DNA of 64,000 nucleotides from Isoperla grammatica (Eukaryota > Arthropoda > Insecta > Plecoptera > Perlodidae): NCBI GenBank assembly GCA_945910005.1, contig OX246746.1, positions 19,937,316 to 20,001,315 on the forward strand, written 5' to 3'. Below are positions 34,235-46,800 of this stretch, piece by piece. The translations under genes and the position numbers were made by a program. The first letter of the stretch is position 1. Each line of letters opens with the position of its first letter. The notes below the pieces were generated by a model. That model was not told where the DNA came from. It ran no database searches and worked only from the letters and a program-made list of their open reading frames with translations.

Positions 34235-37200
34235 TTACTGAGAAGACCCGGAGGAACGATCGGACACTGTTATTACCTCAGGTGAGTTTACAAATGAGCC
34301 TATACGTTCAGGAGAGACTTTGTCCTCGTCGGAAATGGTAAATACCTCGGGTGAATTTGCAGGTTTGCGATTACCATGCTCGACAATTGAGACTTCATTA
34401 TCCTCGTCTGGGGAAATAAATACTTCATCAGTACCCGTTTTGTTACCATCCACATGGAAACAATGAGGTGTCACGTTCTCTTGTTCTTCAACATAGTCTG
34501 TGTCACAGTCTACAGGGGATGACACATTCTCTTCTTCAACATTGTCTGTGTCACAGTCTACAGGGGATGACACATTCTCTTCTTCAACATTGTCTGTGTC
34601 ACAGTCTACAGGGGATGACACATTCTCTTCTTCAACATAGTCTGTGTCACAGTCTACATGGGATGACACATTCTCTTCTTCAACATAGTCTGTGTCACAG
34701 TCTACAGGGGATGACACATTCTCTTCTTCAACATTGTCTGTGTCACAGTCTACAGGGGATGACACATTCTCTTCTTCAACATAGTCTGTGTCACAGTCTA
34801 CAGGGGATGACACATTCTCTTCTTCAACATTGTCTGTGTCACAGTCTACAGGGGATGACACATTCTCTTCTTCAACATTGTCTGTGTCACAGTCTACAGG
34901 GGATGACACATTCTCTTCTTCAACATTGTCTGTGTCACAGTCTACAGGGGATGACACATTCTCTTCTTCTTCAACATAGTCTGTGTCACAGTCTTCAGGG
35001 GATGACACATTCTCTTCTTCAACATTGTCTGTGTCACAGTCTACAGGGGATGACACATTCTCTTCTTCAACATAGTCTGTGTCACAGTCTACATGGGATG
35101 ACACATTCTCTTCTTCAACATAGTCTGTGTCACAGTCTACATGGGATGACACATTCTCTTCTTCAACATAGTCTGTGTCACAGTCTACAGGGGATGACAC
35201 ATTCTCTTCTTCAACATTGTCTGTGTCACAGTCTACAGGGGATGACACATTCTCTTCTTCAACATAGTCTGTGTTGTCAGTCTGTGTTGTCTGTGTTGTG
35301 CAGTCTACATGGGATGACACATTCTCTTCTTCAACATAGTCTGTGTCACAGTCTACAGGGGATGACACATTCTCTTCTTCAACATTGTCTGTGTGACAGT
35401 CTACAGGGGATGACACATTCTCTTCTTCAACATTGTCTGTGTGACAGTCTACAGGGGATGACACATTCTCTTCTTCAACATAGTCTGTGTCACAGTCTAC
35501 AGGGGATGACACATTCTCTTCTTCAACATTGTCTGTGTGACAGTCTACAGGGGATGACACATTCTCTTCTTCAACATTGTCTGTGTCACAGTCTACAGGG
35601 GATGACACATTCTCTTCTTCAACATTGTCTGTGTCACAGTCTACAGGGGATGACACATTCTCTTCTTCAACATAGTCTGTGTCACAGTCTACAGGGGATG
35701 ACACATTCTCTTCTTCAACAAAGTCTGTGTTGTCAGTCTGTGTTGACTGTGTTGTGCAGTCTACATGGGATGACACATTCTCTTCTTCAACATAGTCTGT
35801 GTCACAGTCTACAGGGGATGACACATTCTCTTCTTCAACATTGTCTGTGTGACAGTCTACAGGGGATGACACATTCTCTTCTTCAACATTGTCTGTGTCA
35901 CAGTCTACAGGGGATGACACATTCTCTTCTTCAACATTGTCTGTGTCACAGTCTACAGGGGATGACACATTCTCTTCTTCAACATAGTCTGTGTCACAGT
36001 CTACAGGGGATGACACATTCTCTTCTTCAACATTGTCTGTGTCACAGTCTACAGGGGATGACACATTCTCTTCTTCAACATAGTCTGTGTCACAGTCTAC
36101 AGGGGATGACACATTCTCTTCTTCAACATCGTCTGTGTTACAGTCTGTGGTACAATCCATCTTCTCGTCTAGGGAAATAAACAATTCCCCTGGTAGGAGT
36201 TTTACTCCCGTAGGAGTAATCCTATACACCGGGGATAGCTTCCGTGGCCAAGCACTATCCTCGTCCGTGTTGTCACAATCCACAGGGGAATACTGAGGTG
36301 ATTGCGTCGATGGTTTTGCTGAAGATGCACTAGGGCAGAGTGCGGGATACACAACCTGTTCAGAGTCCGACTCTGATAAATACTGGCTTGACCCTTCACT
36401 TTGTACCTCGTCTCCAGAATTTGGAGGCGATAGTAGGAGTTCATTCGAGGGAAAATCATATCCAATAGAGTGCTCACCTTCACTTATGTCAACTGGCGAT
36501 ACATCCAAATCCGCTTGACTTCCAGACGATGAGATAGGAATCTTTTCCTCGCTACTATCTTCATCTTCATGGTAGTATTCATATTCTGGTGACGGTACCT
36601 CTCGGTCATCTTGATCGTCTACTTGCAACCGATCCTTATCAAGCGTCTTAGCGCCAAAATGTGATGACGAAAAGGGAAAATCCTCAGAATCGCTAGCAGA
36701 AGCTGAAATGAAGTATACTGCCTCCTCGGTAGAGTACTCACTTGTAACGGGGTGCTCCTGCTGACAACCCTGGGAACTACTTGCTCTGGTGACGACAAAT
36801 TCAGTTTCTTTTTCAGTCGAAGCTCGACAGTCACGTGTTTCGTCATCCGAGTCACTGATGACTCGAGCCTTCTTTTTCTTGTGGAAAGAGTTAAAAGATT
36901 CTGAATTTTCACCACTCTTCTGCTGTTTCACGGGAGTACCAGTAGGTTTTTTAATACCTTTTTTTATAAATACTTTATTCGGAAGTCTTTTTCCCTTATC
37001 GTGTTCTCCATCAGAAGACGAAGAAGAAATCTGTCGTCTCCTCTTAGATGAACGTACTACAGTACAACTGTTATCAGGAATGTTCTCTTTCCATCTTTCT
37101 GCGTTTACTTCTCTGTCCGAGGAAGACAACACTCTGCCGTTAGCACCGCTGTCAACGTCTGTATCCCACTCCTCTTCACTCTCTGAAGAAAGCTCGAGGC

Positions 37201-37806
37201 ATCGTCTAGACTTTTTCTTCACGGGCGAGTCATTAGTTAGTGTTTTATCTCTGTCCGAAGAATCACCGTCATCTACAAGCAGTTTCTCGTCATTTAAGAA
37301 AGAAACCTCGGAACTACTCCTAGACTTTACCTTCGACACGGGCAAGTGATTCACGAGTGTTGAAGAGTCTCCATTCAAAGAAGAATCAGCATTTATGATG
37401 AGTATGTCCTGATCCGTGGACAAAACCTCCCGACATCGTTTATACGTTCCCTTCTTCATAGGTAGGTTTTTTTGAGAACTTTCTGGTAACTGCGGCTTAT
37501 TGGAATAGAAAGGTTCGATGCTTACATCCGAATTATCAGACTCAACACTTGCGTCCTTGTTTACTGCCAGTTGATCTTCATTCGATGAAGAAATTGCAAT
37601 CATTTCATTATCTTCTTTGGTTTGGATAGTGTCTCCATCTTCCGACTGTTTCTCGGAACAGGATGGTTCTGTACCAACATTTGACAAATCTGAGGCAGCC
37701 ATTGTATTAGTCACCTCCACTGGGCTAACTGCATCCTCTGTGAAAACGATGGACAAGTACTTTTCAACTGGTAACAGTATTTCAGCGCCAACAACATTTC
37801 CTGACT
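34235..37806 (-). CDS. TIMELESS: TIMELESS last coding exon: acidic tail with 16-residue tandem repeats
   Basis: About 1,190 codons. The phase-compatible acceptor is the TTTAG before AGTCAGG at 37,806; a stronger-looking acceptor at about 37,845 (ATGTTCCAG) would shift the frame, so the boundary is the least certain one. Three KKxR/SDSDxE-type clusters (KKKSRRCLELSSESEEE, KRRRQISSSSSDGE, KKKARVISDSDDE) recall the short KKRQLLDSDEE end of vertebrate TIMELESS. Then come about 34 tandem copies of VSSPVDCDTDNVEEEN. After the array, PEVFTISDEDKVSPE and PEVITVSD look like SUMO-interacting motifs (inference). Stop codon at 34,235-34,237. Confidence 0.88.
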
Positions 37807-40800
37807 CTAAACTAAACATGTATGTAAATATTCCAATAAAAATGCTGGAACATAAAAAAAAAAAATAAATAAATAAAATAATAATAATAATAAATAATAA
37901 TACCTAGTTAGGGATGACAAACGATTAAATTATTATAATCAATAGGTAATCGAATTCACTTTCACCTCCATAATCGATTATTAATTGATTTTAATCGTTT
38001 TGTCGGGGAAGACCAAGGAAGAGATGGAAGGAAAAGCTTGCTGAAGGCCTACAGATGAGAGGAGAGAACTGGGAGCAAGTAGAGGAAGTACGATTGTGGG
38101 AAGAGAGGAAGAGGTGGAAAAATTTGGTTGTGAAACCCAAGCTGACCTTGCCAGAAGCAGGAAACGGCGATGGATAATGATGATGATGAATCGTTTTGTA
38201 CAATGTCGGTATAGTAGCAAGTTTCTTTCAAACTTCGGTCTGATTTCGGTTAGTTTGAATCGCCCGCGCAAGCCACGAGTTTGCACCGAGTGTGTGGCAG
38301 ACTACGGCATATGGATCGAAATACTCATTCGACTTCTTTTCGACTATCGATATATTTTACGCCACAGAGATTTTTTTGTACCGTTCTGTCCAAGGTTTCA
38401 ACGATAATGACGATAATTTCTGTCCCAATTAGGCCTGAAGGGCTTTAGTTATTTACTTTCCATTTTTTTTGTACCAAAAAGTAATTAAGTATGCCGAATA
38501 CGCGTCGCAATACGATTTTCATGTGCAGTGTAATTAAAATTTCCTGCCCATGGACTGCTACCTTATCGTGGTGGGCAGGTTTGTGTGCTTTGACGATTTC
38601 TGGAGCTATGCCGGCGGAAGCGTATGCTTCTGGTAGGGCCACCCTAGCCGGACAGGTCGAGGAGGAGAAGCCAGACGAAAGGCAGTCCACGTCCTCTCCC
38701 ATTCCCCAATCCTCCCCTTCCCCTTTCCTCCCCACCCTCCTAATTGCCCCTTTCCTCCAAACACCCCCCTATTTCATCTTCATATTTAACCCACTCATTG
38801 TCTCGATTAGCCACGTTGCAAAAATAAGACGTTAAGCCCAAATGTCAATCAATCAATCGTAATTAAAATTTACGTGATGATGTGAACTAAAAATCGTAGC
38901 GACTTTTCTAACCTTACTTCTACTGCAGCTGTGATGTCAGAAATGATGGATCTTCTTCTTAGCGCAATAGCGATGCTAGCGCTCGCGCTCGAGTAGGAGG
39001 CGTATCTTGAGAACTAAATTTTAAAAAGCGCAAAAATTTAAAATCGATTTTAAAAAAATCGATTAATCGTTTTCGATTAATAATCGATTAATTGAATCGA
39101 TTTAATTGTAATCGTTGACACCCCTAATAATAATATTAAGAAAGTGTTTTAGAAATGCTATAAAGCTTAAGCAACAGAAAAAAAAAACAGAAATCACAAA
39201 AGAAAACGTGTCTGCAAGTGCACACAAGTTAGCCTTTTACACATGATATAACACATAATATGTTTTGTACTATAGTGAACATCTAGATAAGAAAATAGTG
39301 ATAATGTCGGACTCAAAGGCGGCAATTCAGGCCATTGCTAGTAACGAGAAAGTGGACTATGAGGTGAAAGAATGCAAGGTACTGCTGCTAAGGCTATATT
39401 ATGATGCAAGGGAGGTACTGCTGCAATGGATCCCAGCACATTATGGAGTGTATGGTAATGAGAAGGCAGATTATCTGGCAAAGAGAGGCAGCAAAATGCC
39501 CCAAGTAGTCTAAAAGCTGTCACAGTCATCAGTAAAGGCACATCTTAGTGCAGCAACCAAGAGGGAAGTGCAAAAAGAGTGGATTGATAAAGGGAAAGGG
39601 AAATATCGAAAAGTATGGAAATAGGCGAACAGCTACTGCACAGTTTAGACTTCAAACAGGACACGATCTGCTTGGAAAGCACCTCTATCGGAAAGGAATC
39701 ACCAACAGCAGTATGTGCAGTCTATGTGGGAGGGAGGAACAAAACAAAGAGCATCTTATGCAATGTCCAAGACTTAAAGATGAAGTAGATGTCCTTCCAC
39801 CTGGCATGAGCTATGAAGAAAAGGAAGCCTGTCTCTACTGGAAAACCAGAAAATGCATGATGGCCCAGTAAGCCAAAAATGCAGGCATAGGAAAAGAAGA
39901 AGATACTATATAGGCCTATAGTTTTCAGTAACAGTAGGGCCTACGAGGGTAACCATCACTTTACCTACAAGATGACTATAAATGTGTGTTTTCTCTTTTG
40001 TTCCTAGTACCAAGTTTATTGTACAAATCTTGAAATTAGTGACAACATTGAATAACTAAAAACTGTGGTAGATGAAATCCGGATTTCTTTTTCACTGTAA
40101 ACCTTGCCTCAGCCTCCCCTCTCTGGACCGGGAGGCTACAGATGAATTGCCGAACAAAGCGTCGGGTACGTACCGACAAAGTAACCGCCTTTCAAGCCAT
40201 ACTTTCACTTTGGCCAAGTTGGCACACATCCCCAAGGTGACTCACTTTCCTGATCCTTTGTCCTCATGTGCCAACCAAGTCAGTGCGTGGCTTCTCCCCC
40301 CAAACCAACAATCTTACATGAGTTGGCAAGTAGGCAATATCCCTAGGATGCCTAGTGCGAAAGGAGAGTGCCCAAGTGATTGCGGACTTGACTACAAAGT
40401 GTGGTCTGTGCTTTGTTACTGCCTGCTCCCTATTGATAAAAAAAGGCAAAAAACTCGCAGCATTTTGGTCGGGCTACCACTCATCTCTGGTTTTGTTGTT
40501 GTTTTTACTGGTTTCGGATTTGGTTACCAGTACCTGGGTAGTGATTTTACTGATCTACGGATGTCCTAACTGAAATACATAGTGTAGTTTCTGCCGTATT
40601 CCCCACCTAAGAAGTAACTACATAGAAATACTTTGTCTTTCTTACCTCGTGCAAGTATTCTCCTCATAATTGTAATGATGATGTCAGTTTCATGAACCGA
40701 CTGATGTCGGGAAAGTCGGGGGTACACGACCTGGAAAAGACATTTAAACAAATCGTAAGTAATGCCCCAGGTGGAACTTTCTTCTCCAATGAAACAGGAG

Positions 40801-43800
40801 TTGAAGCAAGTCGTTGCCGATCTAATTTTAGCCTGGGTCTTACACAGCTAAACTAGTGATTCAAATGTTCATATTAGTATTGTTTTTGTGAATAAAATTA
40901 ACCAGAACAAAACATGGTGAAGTGAAATAATGTAGTTTCTACAATAACAACTTACCTCAGGTATATAAATGACCCCAACCTGCTTGAACAAGCGCTGGAA
41001 GCAAGGCAATTTTATTTCCTCTGAAATAGTAGCCGTTTCTGGCAGTAATGGAAAATGTATTTCCGGATCATAATCTTCTACAGCCATTATAAACTGGTCC
41101 TTGAGCCATTCCACAGTGTCACGATAGCCTGAAATACAAGTGCTTGGTTGTAATAAGCTGAGTACACATACCGGCCTACAGCAGTATCTGGCAACAGGCA
41201 GCTAATGGCAGTGCAAAATGTAGAAATACATGTTGTACACATCTTACTATTTAGCTTCTGGAGGCAGGTGAAACGGGGTACCGGACTCTGTCGTGATAGC
41301 CGCAGAAGAGAACGTTACTAGGTATTGCCGGTGAACAGTAGTGGTAGCCTATTGCACTCCTTGGAGATAGCCACCAAAGCAAGCATTACCAGAGATACAG
41401 TAACAATGATGTAGCACGGAAAAGACGCCAACAATAAGGTTGAGAATCATACTATGTATGGTGTGCAAGACATTGGCGACAACTGCGTTTTAGTTGGAGA
41501 GAATTGCATGATAGGCTAATTCACGTGTTTTGCAGGCCTAATTCCAATTATCGATTAGTAGTTACAGTATTACCAATTATCAATCATTATTGTATTTGTC
41601 GAACTTATTTATTTTCAAAATCGACAACAAATGGCAACCCTTCTTATTCTATAATACTAGGCTTACTTGGTGTACATCACAAAGCTTTTTTTTGACTCCA
41701 TAATCAACTAGCCTAGGAGTGCACTATACAACAATTAGTGGCAATTAAATATAACAATTAATTAACATTAATTAATTGTTGCATTAATCCACTAAGAACA
41801 CTAGCATTAAAGTGGGACTTAAGAATAGGTCCAAGAACATAACTGATGTATCAAGTTCCCCTTTTCATAGCCAGATTGTAGACTTACTATGTAGTTAGTA
41901 ACTTTAATTAACCAATAACATTTTAATGACGAGTATCGCCAGCCGACCTATTCTAGGCCATGAATGTCGCCCGCAAGATACTGCCCTTTCTAGCTGATCA
42001 TAGTTCCCCTAAACTTCAATAGTTTTCATTAGAAGTAGTGTGATGTTGAAGCCAATGTATCGGTCTTTGGAACCGTATCAATGTCGGCTTTATCGAGCTA
42101 CATCACCGACAGCTAATATTTATATACATACGAACAGATTTATTTGAGATGTTTTCAAAATAAGTGTTAAATAACGGAAATGCTGCACGGTAAAAAGTTG
42201 ATACATAATTTGGGTGCGTGTAACACTGTAGAAGGTGTAACAATATGGACAAATTGCATAAATCACTAACATTACATGAACTCACTAAAACATCCACAAT
42301 AATATTTGGTAGATGTTCTAAAAAATGTATTTGTTCAAATAAATTAAGTAGGCCTAATACAGTAATGACATTTTCTTTCATTACGAATAATTCATAGGGT
42401 TAAGCATTATCAGGACCTATGTACGCACCTTTCTCCAGACATTCTCGAACTAGTTTTTCGATGCACTTGTGACTGTTCTGGCCTCCGGCACTGTTTGGAC
42501 GAGGTGGCCGAGGTGGCTGATCATCCTCTTCTGAGTCACTCGAGCTACCTAAAAGAGAGTAAAGCGACTCGTATCACCTCACTCATGCATACACTAAACT
42601 TTAAACTCGCACTAAAACATACACTTTAATTGATAATAGATTGAAAAATAATTAATTGATACTTATGGTACAGTAGCATATTATTAGCATCAGTTATACA
42701 TTTCCCACGAGGGTCTAAGAAACTGTAGTGATTTAAAAAAAAACTTGCAAATACAAATTAATCAAATTTATTGTATCAGGGTTGGTAAAACAGTAACTGC
42801 AGTCTATTAGGCATATTGTAATGCATACAAAATACAGTAGGGCACCGCTAAATTCTTAAGATGACGGGATTCCAACACAAGCAATTTTGAATTAAAAACT
42901 GGGGGAAAAACAAAAGTTTAAAAATTAGTATTTTGTTCCCTTTAGTAAAATGCAGAATTTCATCATCAAACCCATATACTGAACAGGTGATCTTATCTTT
43001 GAAGTATAGGAATACGCAAGTATTCCAGAATTGTTGAAAGTGAACTGCCAACGGGAAGATAACATGAAGTCATTTTACGGCAGTGCCGAATATTGGAAAA
43101 GTAACTTAATAGAAATAGCGTACTTGGATCCACACTCCTTTTCCTTTCGCCTCGAGTCAAAAGTTTTCGCTTCGGTTTGGGTGGGGTAGTGGAGGGTTTG
43201 GGCGTCTGAGATTCTTCCCCGTCTGCTCCATGGCTGCTGGAGTCACCTCCACTTTCGTCATCTGGTACGAGACAAATAACTGGCATGTTGATCATTCATA
43301 ACAAGCCAGTGTGAGCTTATCTACATAAGATCTAGGGATGTGCGAATAGTTCATTTCAGATTCGAATCGAATAGGACGATCAATAGCCGTTTCTTTTTTT
43401 TTTTTTACTGAAAAGCAAAACAATGGCATTCACGGACGAATAGCAGAAAATAAATATTTTGAATTCGAATATTCACACATTCCTAACAAGACCAAATACC
43501 TACTAAGCTAGCTCGATCCAAGTATAGGTATAGGACACACTTAAACCGAAACGTGTAGGCCTATCAATAATTGTACGCACATATTTTCGCGCGGGCGTTA
43601 ACACGACTCAGCCCTACCAATAACGTGTTGTTCAATGTTCAGTTTGGCTTTTTGATACAGGCAAACTTCGTACCGATGTTCCTCATTGATACATAAGATG
43701 TCAAACAGAGCAAATTTAACTTTCTTAAATATCTATAAAAAATAAATGTCATATTCATGTCACTGGAAAACCGTTTCAGTACTTACCTGCATCTGATTGT

Positions 43801-46800
43801 GGTCGCCTGGAACAGCGCTTCTTGTACAGCTCCTTTTTGTCCGATGCCAAGCCAAGCTCCAATAGCTTTTCTGACACTCGTTGAGGCGGTCGCTTTACCG
43901 CTAGATGATTAACAATATTTCCAAGTGGCCCTGTAACATATGTGAATCACAATTAACAGTAGGCTTACACATTGGCATTGCCAAAAAAAAAAAACATCAA
44001 TAACCTAGGTCAATATAAAAAACTCAAGTCTAATATTTGATCCACTAGGCCTATTTGGGATTCCGACGATAATGAAACTTGAAAAGAAACGTATTAATAT
44101 CCATTTTCCAAACTGTTAGGTTTTCCAAATAAACTTAGGTAGATGTGATCTATTGGACTATTCCCCATAACTGCAATGTCAAATCAATGGATTTTGACTA
44201 GCACATTTCAGAAACCTATCACAAGATCAACAGTAGGAAGTATAAAAGCATTTAATCCCATTAGACCTATGTAAATGCACTTTGTAAATGGGTAATCAAA
44301 TTTGAATGAATTGATAATCAAAATTATTATGATGAATTGAACTGTCTAGTCTGTCCGACAGTGCTACTTACAGTCAGAATCTCGGAACTGTTCCCAGAGA
44401 ACATTAAGCTCAGCCACCTCTTCTTCCCCCCAGTGTTTGGGAGCTCTGGAATGTGAACCATTCTTCATGGTCACATCATAACCTAGCTCACGAAGCTTCT
44501 TATTCAGTCCTCGCTTGCTCCTGTCTTGGCGAATGATGTTGGAGAGAACCCAATCGCCTAGAGCTGAGAGGGAGAGAGAGACAGAGTCTGTTTTAAAGGG
44601 ATCGTCAAGTGAAAAACTAAAGAACTACCAATGAGTCATAGGTGCATGAAACTCGGTTATGTGTAAAATAAAATTGACATAGGTTGTTTCAATGCAAGAA
44701 AAAAAATAGTGAACATTTAGCTATTCTACTTGATTGGCTTTGCCAGCTCTGCTGCATTTTTCTTCTGAAGTGTAGTACAGCTGTATCAGTTCCGAGTGTC
44801 GCCACCCCCGCCCGCCCGCCCGTCCGTCAGACTGCACATTGTGTTATAAGAGTCCAGCCACCCCTCCGTTAAACACTCGGCGACCGCGGACAGTGCCGCT
44901 CAAAACAGATTGCAACTTTTCTACACATTAAGTCACAAACGAATTAATTGAAGGGCATTTTGTAGAAGTACACGTTCGTACTAAAAAGCATATTATCGGT
45001 AAAGAAACGATGCACATTGAGACAGTTACATTTTTGATGTGTCCTATTTTAGAGGTGGTTTTATTATCTCGAGGCAACTTTTTTCTAATATGGGAATTAA
45101 TTATCATGAGAAAAGCTGCTTGGTGCTACTTGGTAGCACCAAGCCCAAAAATCGCGTTTTCTTTAATTTTTTAACAGTCTTCTTATTAGGGATGTCAATA
45201 CCCGGAAATAGTTGTACCCGGGTACCCTCGTGCCGTACCCGGACTACCCGGGTAGTAAAAAATACTAAATACGCGTTTTATCGTCATGGGTGTCAAATGA
45301 TTCGCAAAGTTGTGGAAAGAGACATTATATTGTTAAACGGTATCAGGTTGCATTGTCTTCGATGCAAAACGATCGCGGAAGTATTCAACAAAGCTTCAAC
45401 GCTTGCGTCTCCGCTACGGTAGGCGGTGGTCGGCCGCGTCAAAGCGATGACGTCATAGTCCGAGCTCAAACACGAGAACATGATTGCCGTAAAGCTACGA
45501 CGGGCGGGTGCGCTCCCTCGGACTCGCAACCGTTCCGCAGCATTCTTCCATAGGCCTACAGAAGATGATACTAATTGGGCTTTGCGTCTCATTTTTTTTG
45601 CGACGATGACTAATCGAGACGAGGGGTGGGGGGGGGGGGGGGGGGTGTCAAGTTAAATCCCGGCAAATTGAAAAGCGCGGCTCGTATGCTCGCACAAAGA
45701 CGCCAGTAGACAAATATCGCAATGTTGAATTGATTTCATTTTGAACAGAAGAAGGGAATGGGTAGTAACGGGTATTGAAAAGTAGGAACCGTACCCGTGT
45801 GTACCGGGCGGGTAACGGGTACCCGTTGACATCCCTACTTCTTATAAAATAATAAAATATGTTATCTTTTAGTTAGGGATGAACATCGATAAAATAAAAA
45901 CTATCGATAATCGAAAAGATGACTGCATTATTGATCGATAATATCGAACGATTATAAATTTACAAAATTGTAGTAATCTTTTACAGTTTCAGTGATGTCG
46001 CCTAATCGAGCACATAAGGACATGGCAACATTACTTGGACACATCTGACGTGACACTGCTGAGAGTATAATCACATTTTACGAGGCCCGAGGCCTAGTAT
46101 TTTGGCAGTATCTTTGAGTATTTCAATACTAGAAAGGTCCGAGAAGAACGAAATAATGCTTTACGAACCCGCTGTTTTAGAAATCAGACCATTCGATAAT
46201 ATTTGTATTATCGATTATCAAAATTTTATTGCATATCGAATATCGAACGATAATATCGATTATCGTGTGCATCCCTACTTTTAGTCATATTTTCCATATT
46301 TGAGGGTGGACATAATATGAAAATGGTATTTTTTAAATTATTCACTTGACTATCCCTTTAATATTGATTGTATAGTCGTTCATCTGTCAATTAGTCCTAT
46401 TTCAGAACATTTACTTTGGGATGAAGATGGTTAAACATTTTACCAATTAATTCTTGTCACTATGTACTCCCTATTGGATGTAGATAGATGTTAGCAATGT
46501 CCGATTAAAATCCCCTTGTTTCGAGATCAATAAAATGACGCAAGACAAGCTGCTCATATTCCTTACACTGACCCAACGCCAAGCGGCATGAAGAGGGTGG
46601 AAAAAGAAGCGTGTCTCTACTGGTTGACCAGATCCAGCATGATGGCACAATAGCCAAATGTGGGCATTTAATAAGAAGATATTCATTACAAATGTGCGTA
46701 AGATCCCTGCTCTTGTCAGTCGTTCTCCCGAATATTACAGACAACGACAAGCAGAAATTATCGATTGAAATCATTTCAAGAATAAATCTATCGTTATCAG

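Larger units (their letters stand above)
37909..39126. mobile_element. hAT-like MITE (ATCGATTAAT family), copy with two nested retroposons
   Basis: Termini TAGGGATGACAAACGATTA and TAATCGTTGACACCCCTA. Same family as 47,759-48,560, with extensive shared interior (AATGTCGGTATAGTAGCAAG, GCGATGCTAGCGCTCGCGCT). Two insertions, 38,004-38,188 and 38,542-38,858, interrupt the family sequence and are absent from the other copy. Confidence 0.83.
44597..46357. mobile_element. TTAA-flanked MITE (family of 17,049) with three nested insertions
   Basis: TTAA at 44,593 and 46,358. It starts AGGGATCGTCAAGTGAAAAA and ends TTCACTTGACTATCCCT. Comparison with the intact 442-bp copy at 17,049 reveals insertions at about 44,671-44,910, 45,187-45,837 and 45,874-46,277, the last two with exact 8-bp duplications. 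Confidence 0.87.

Noticed and set aside
34471..36160. CRISPR-like regularly spaced repeats
   Set aside because: Units are directly contiguous with no unique spacers, and they code in frame for a protein repeat in a eukaryotic gene.
34468..36180. 570-codon antisense ORF over the TIMELESS repeat array
   Set aside because: It exists because the 48-bp unit has no stop in that frame. Its Leu/His/Ser/Cys repeats are a mirror of the coding unit, and it has no independent start context or extension beyond the array.
37909..39126. 8-bp target duplication for this hAT-like MITE
   Set aside because: Flanks TACCTAGT and ATAATAAT do not match, although the other copies have clear duplications. The site may have been altered by the adjacent AT-rich simple repeat.
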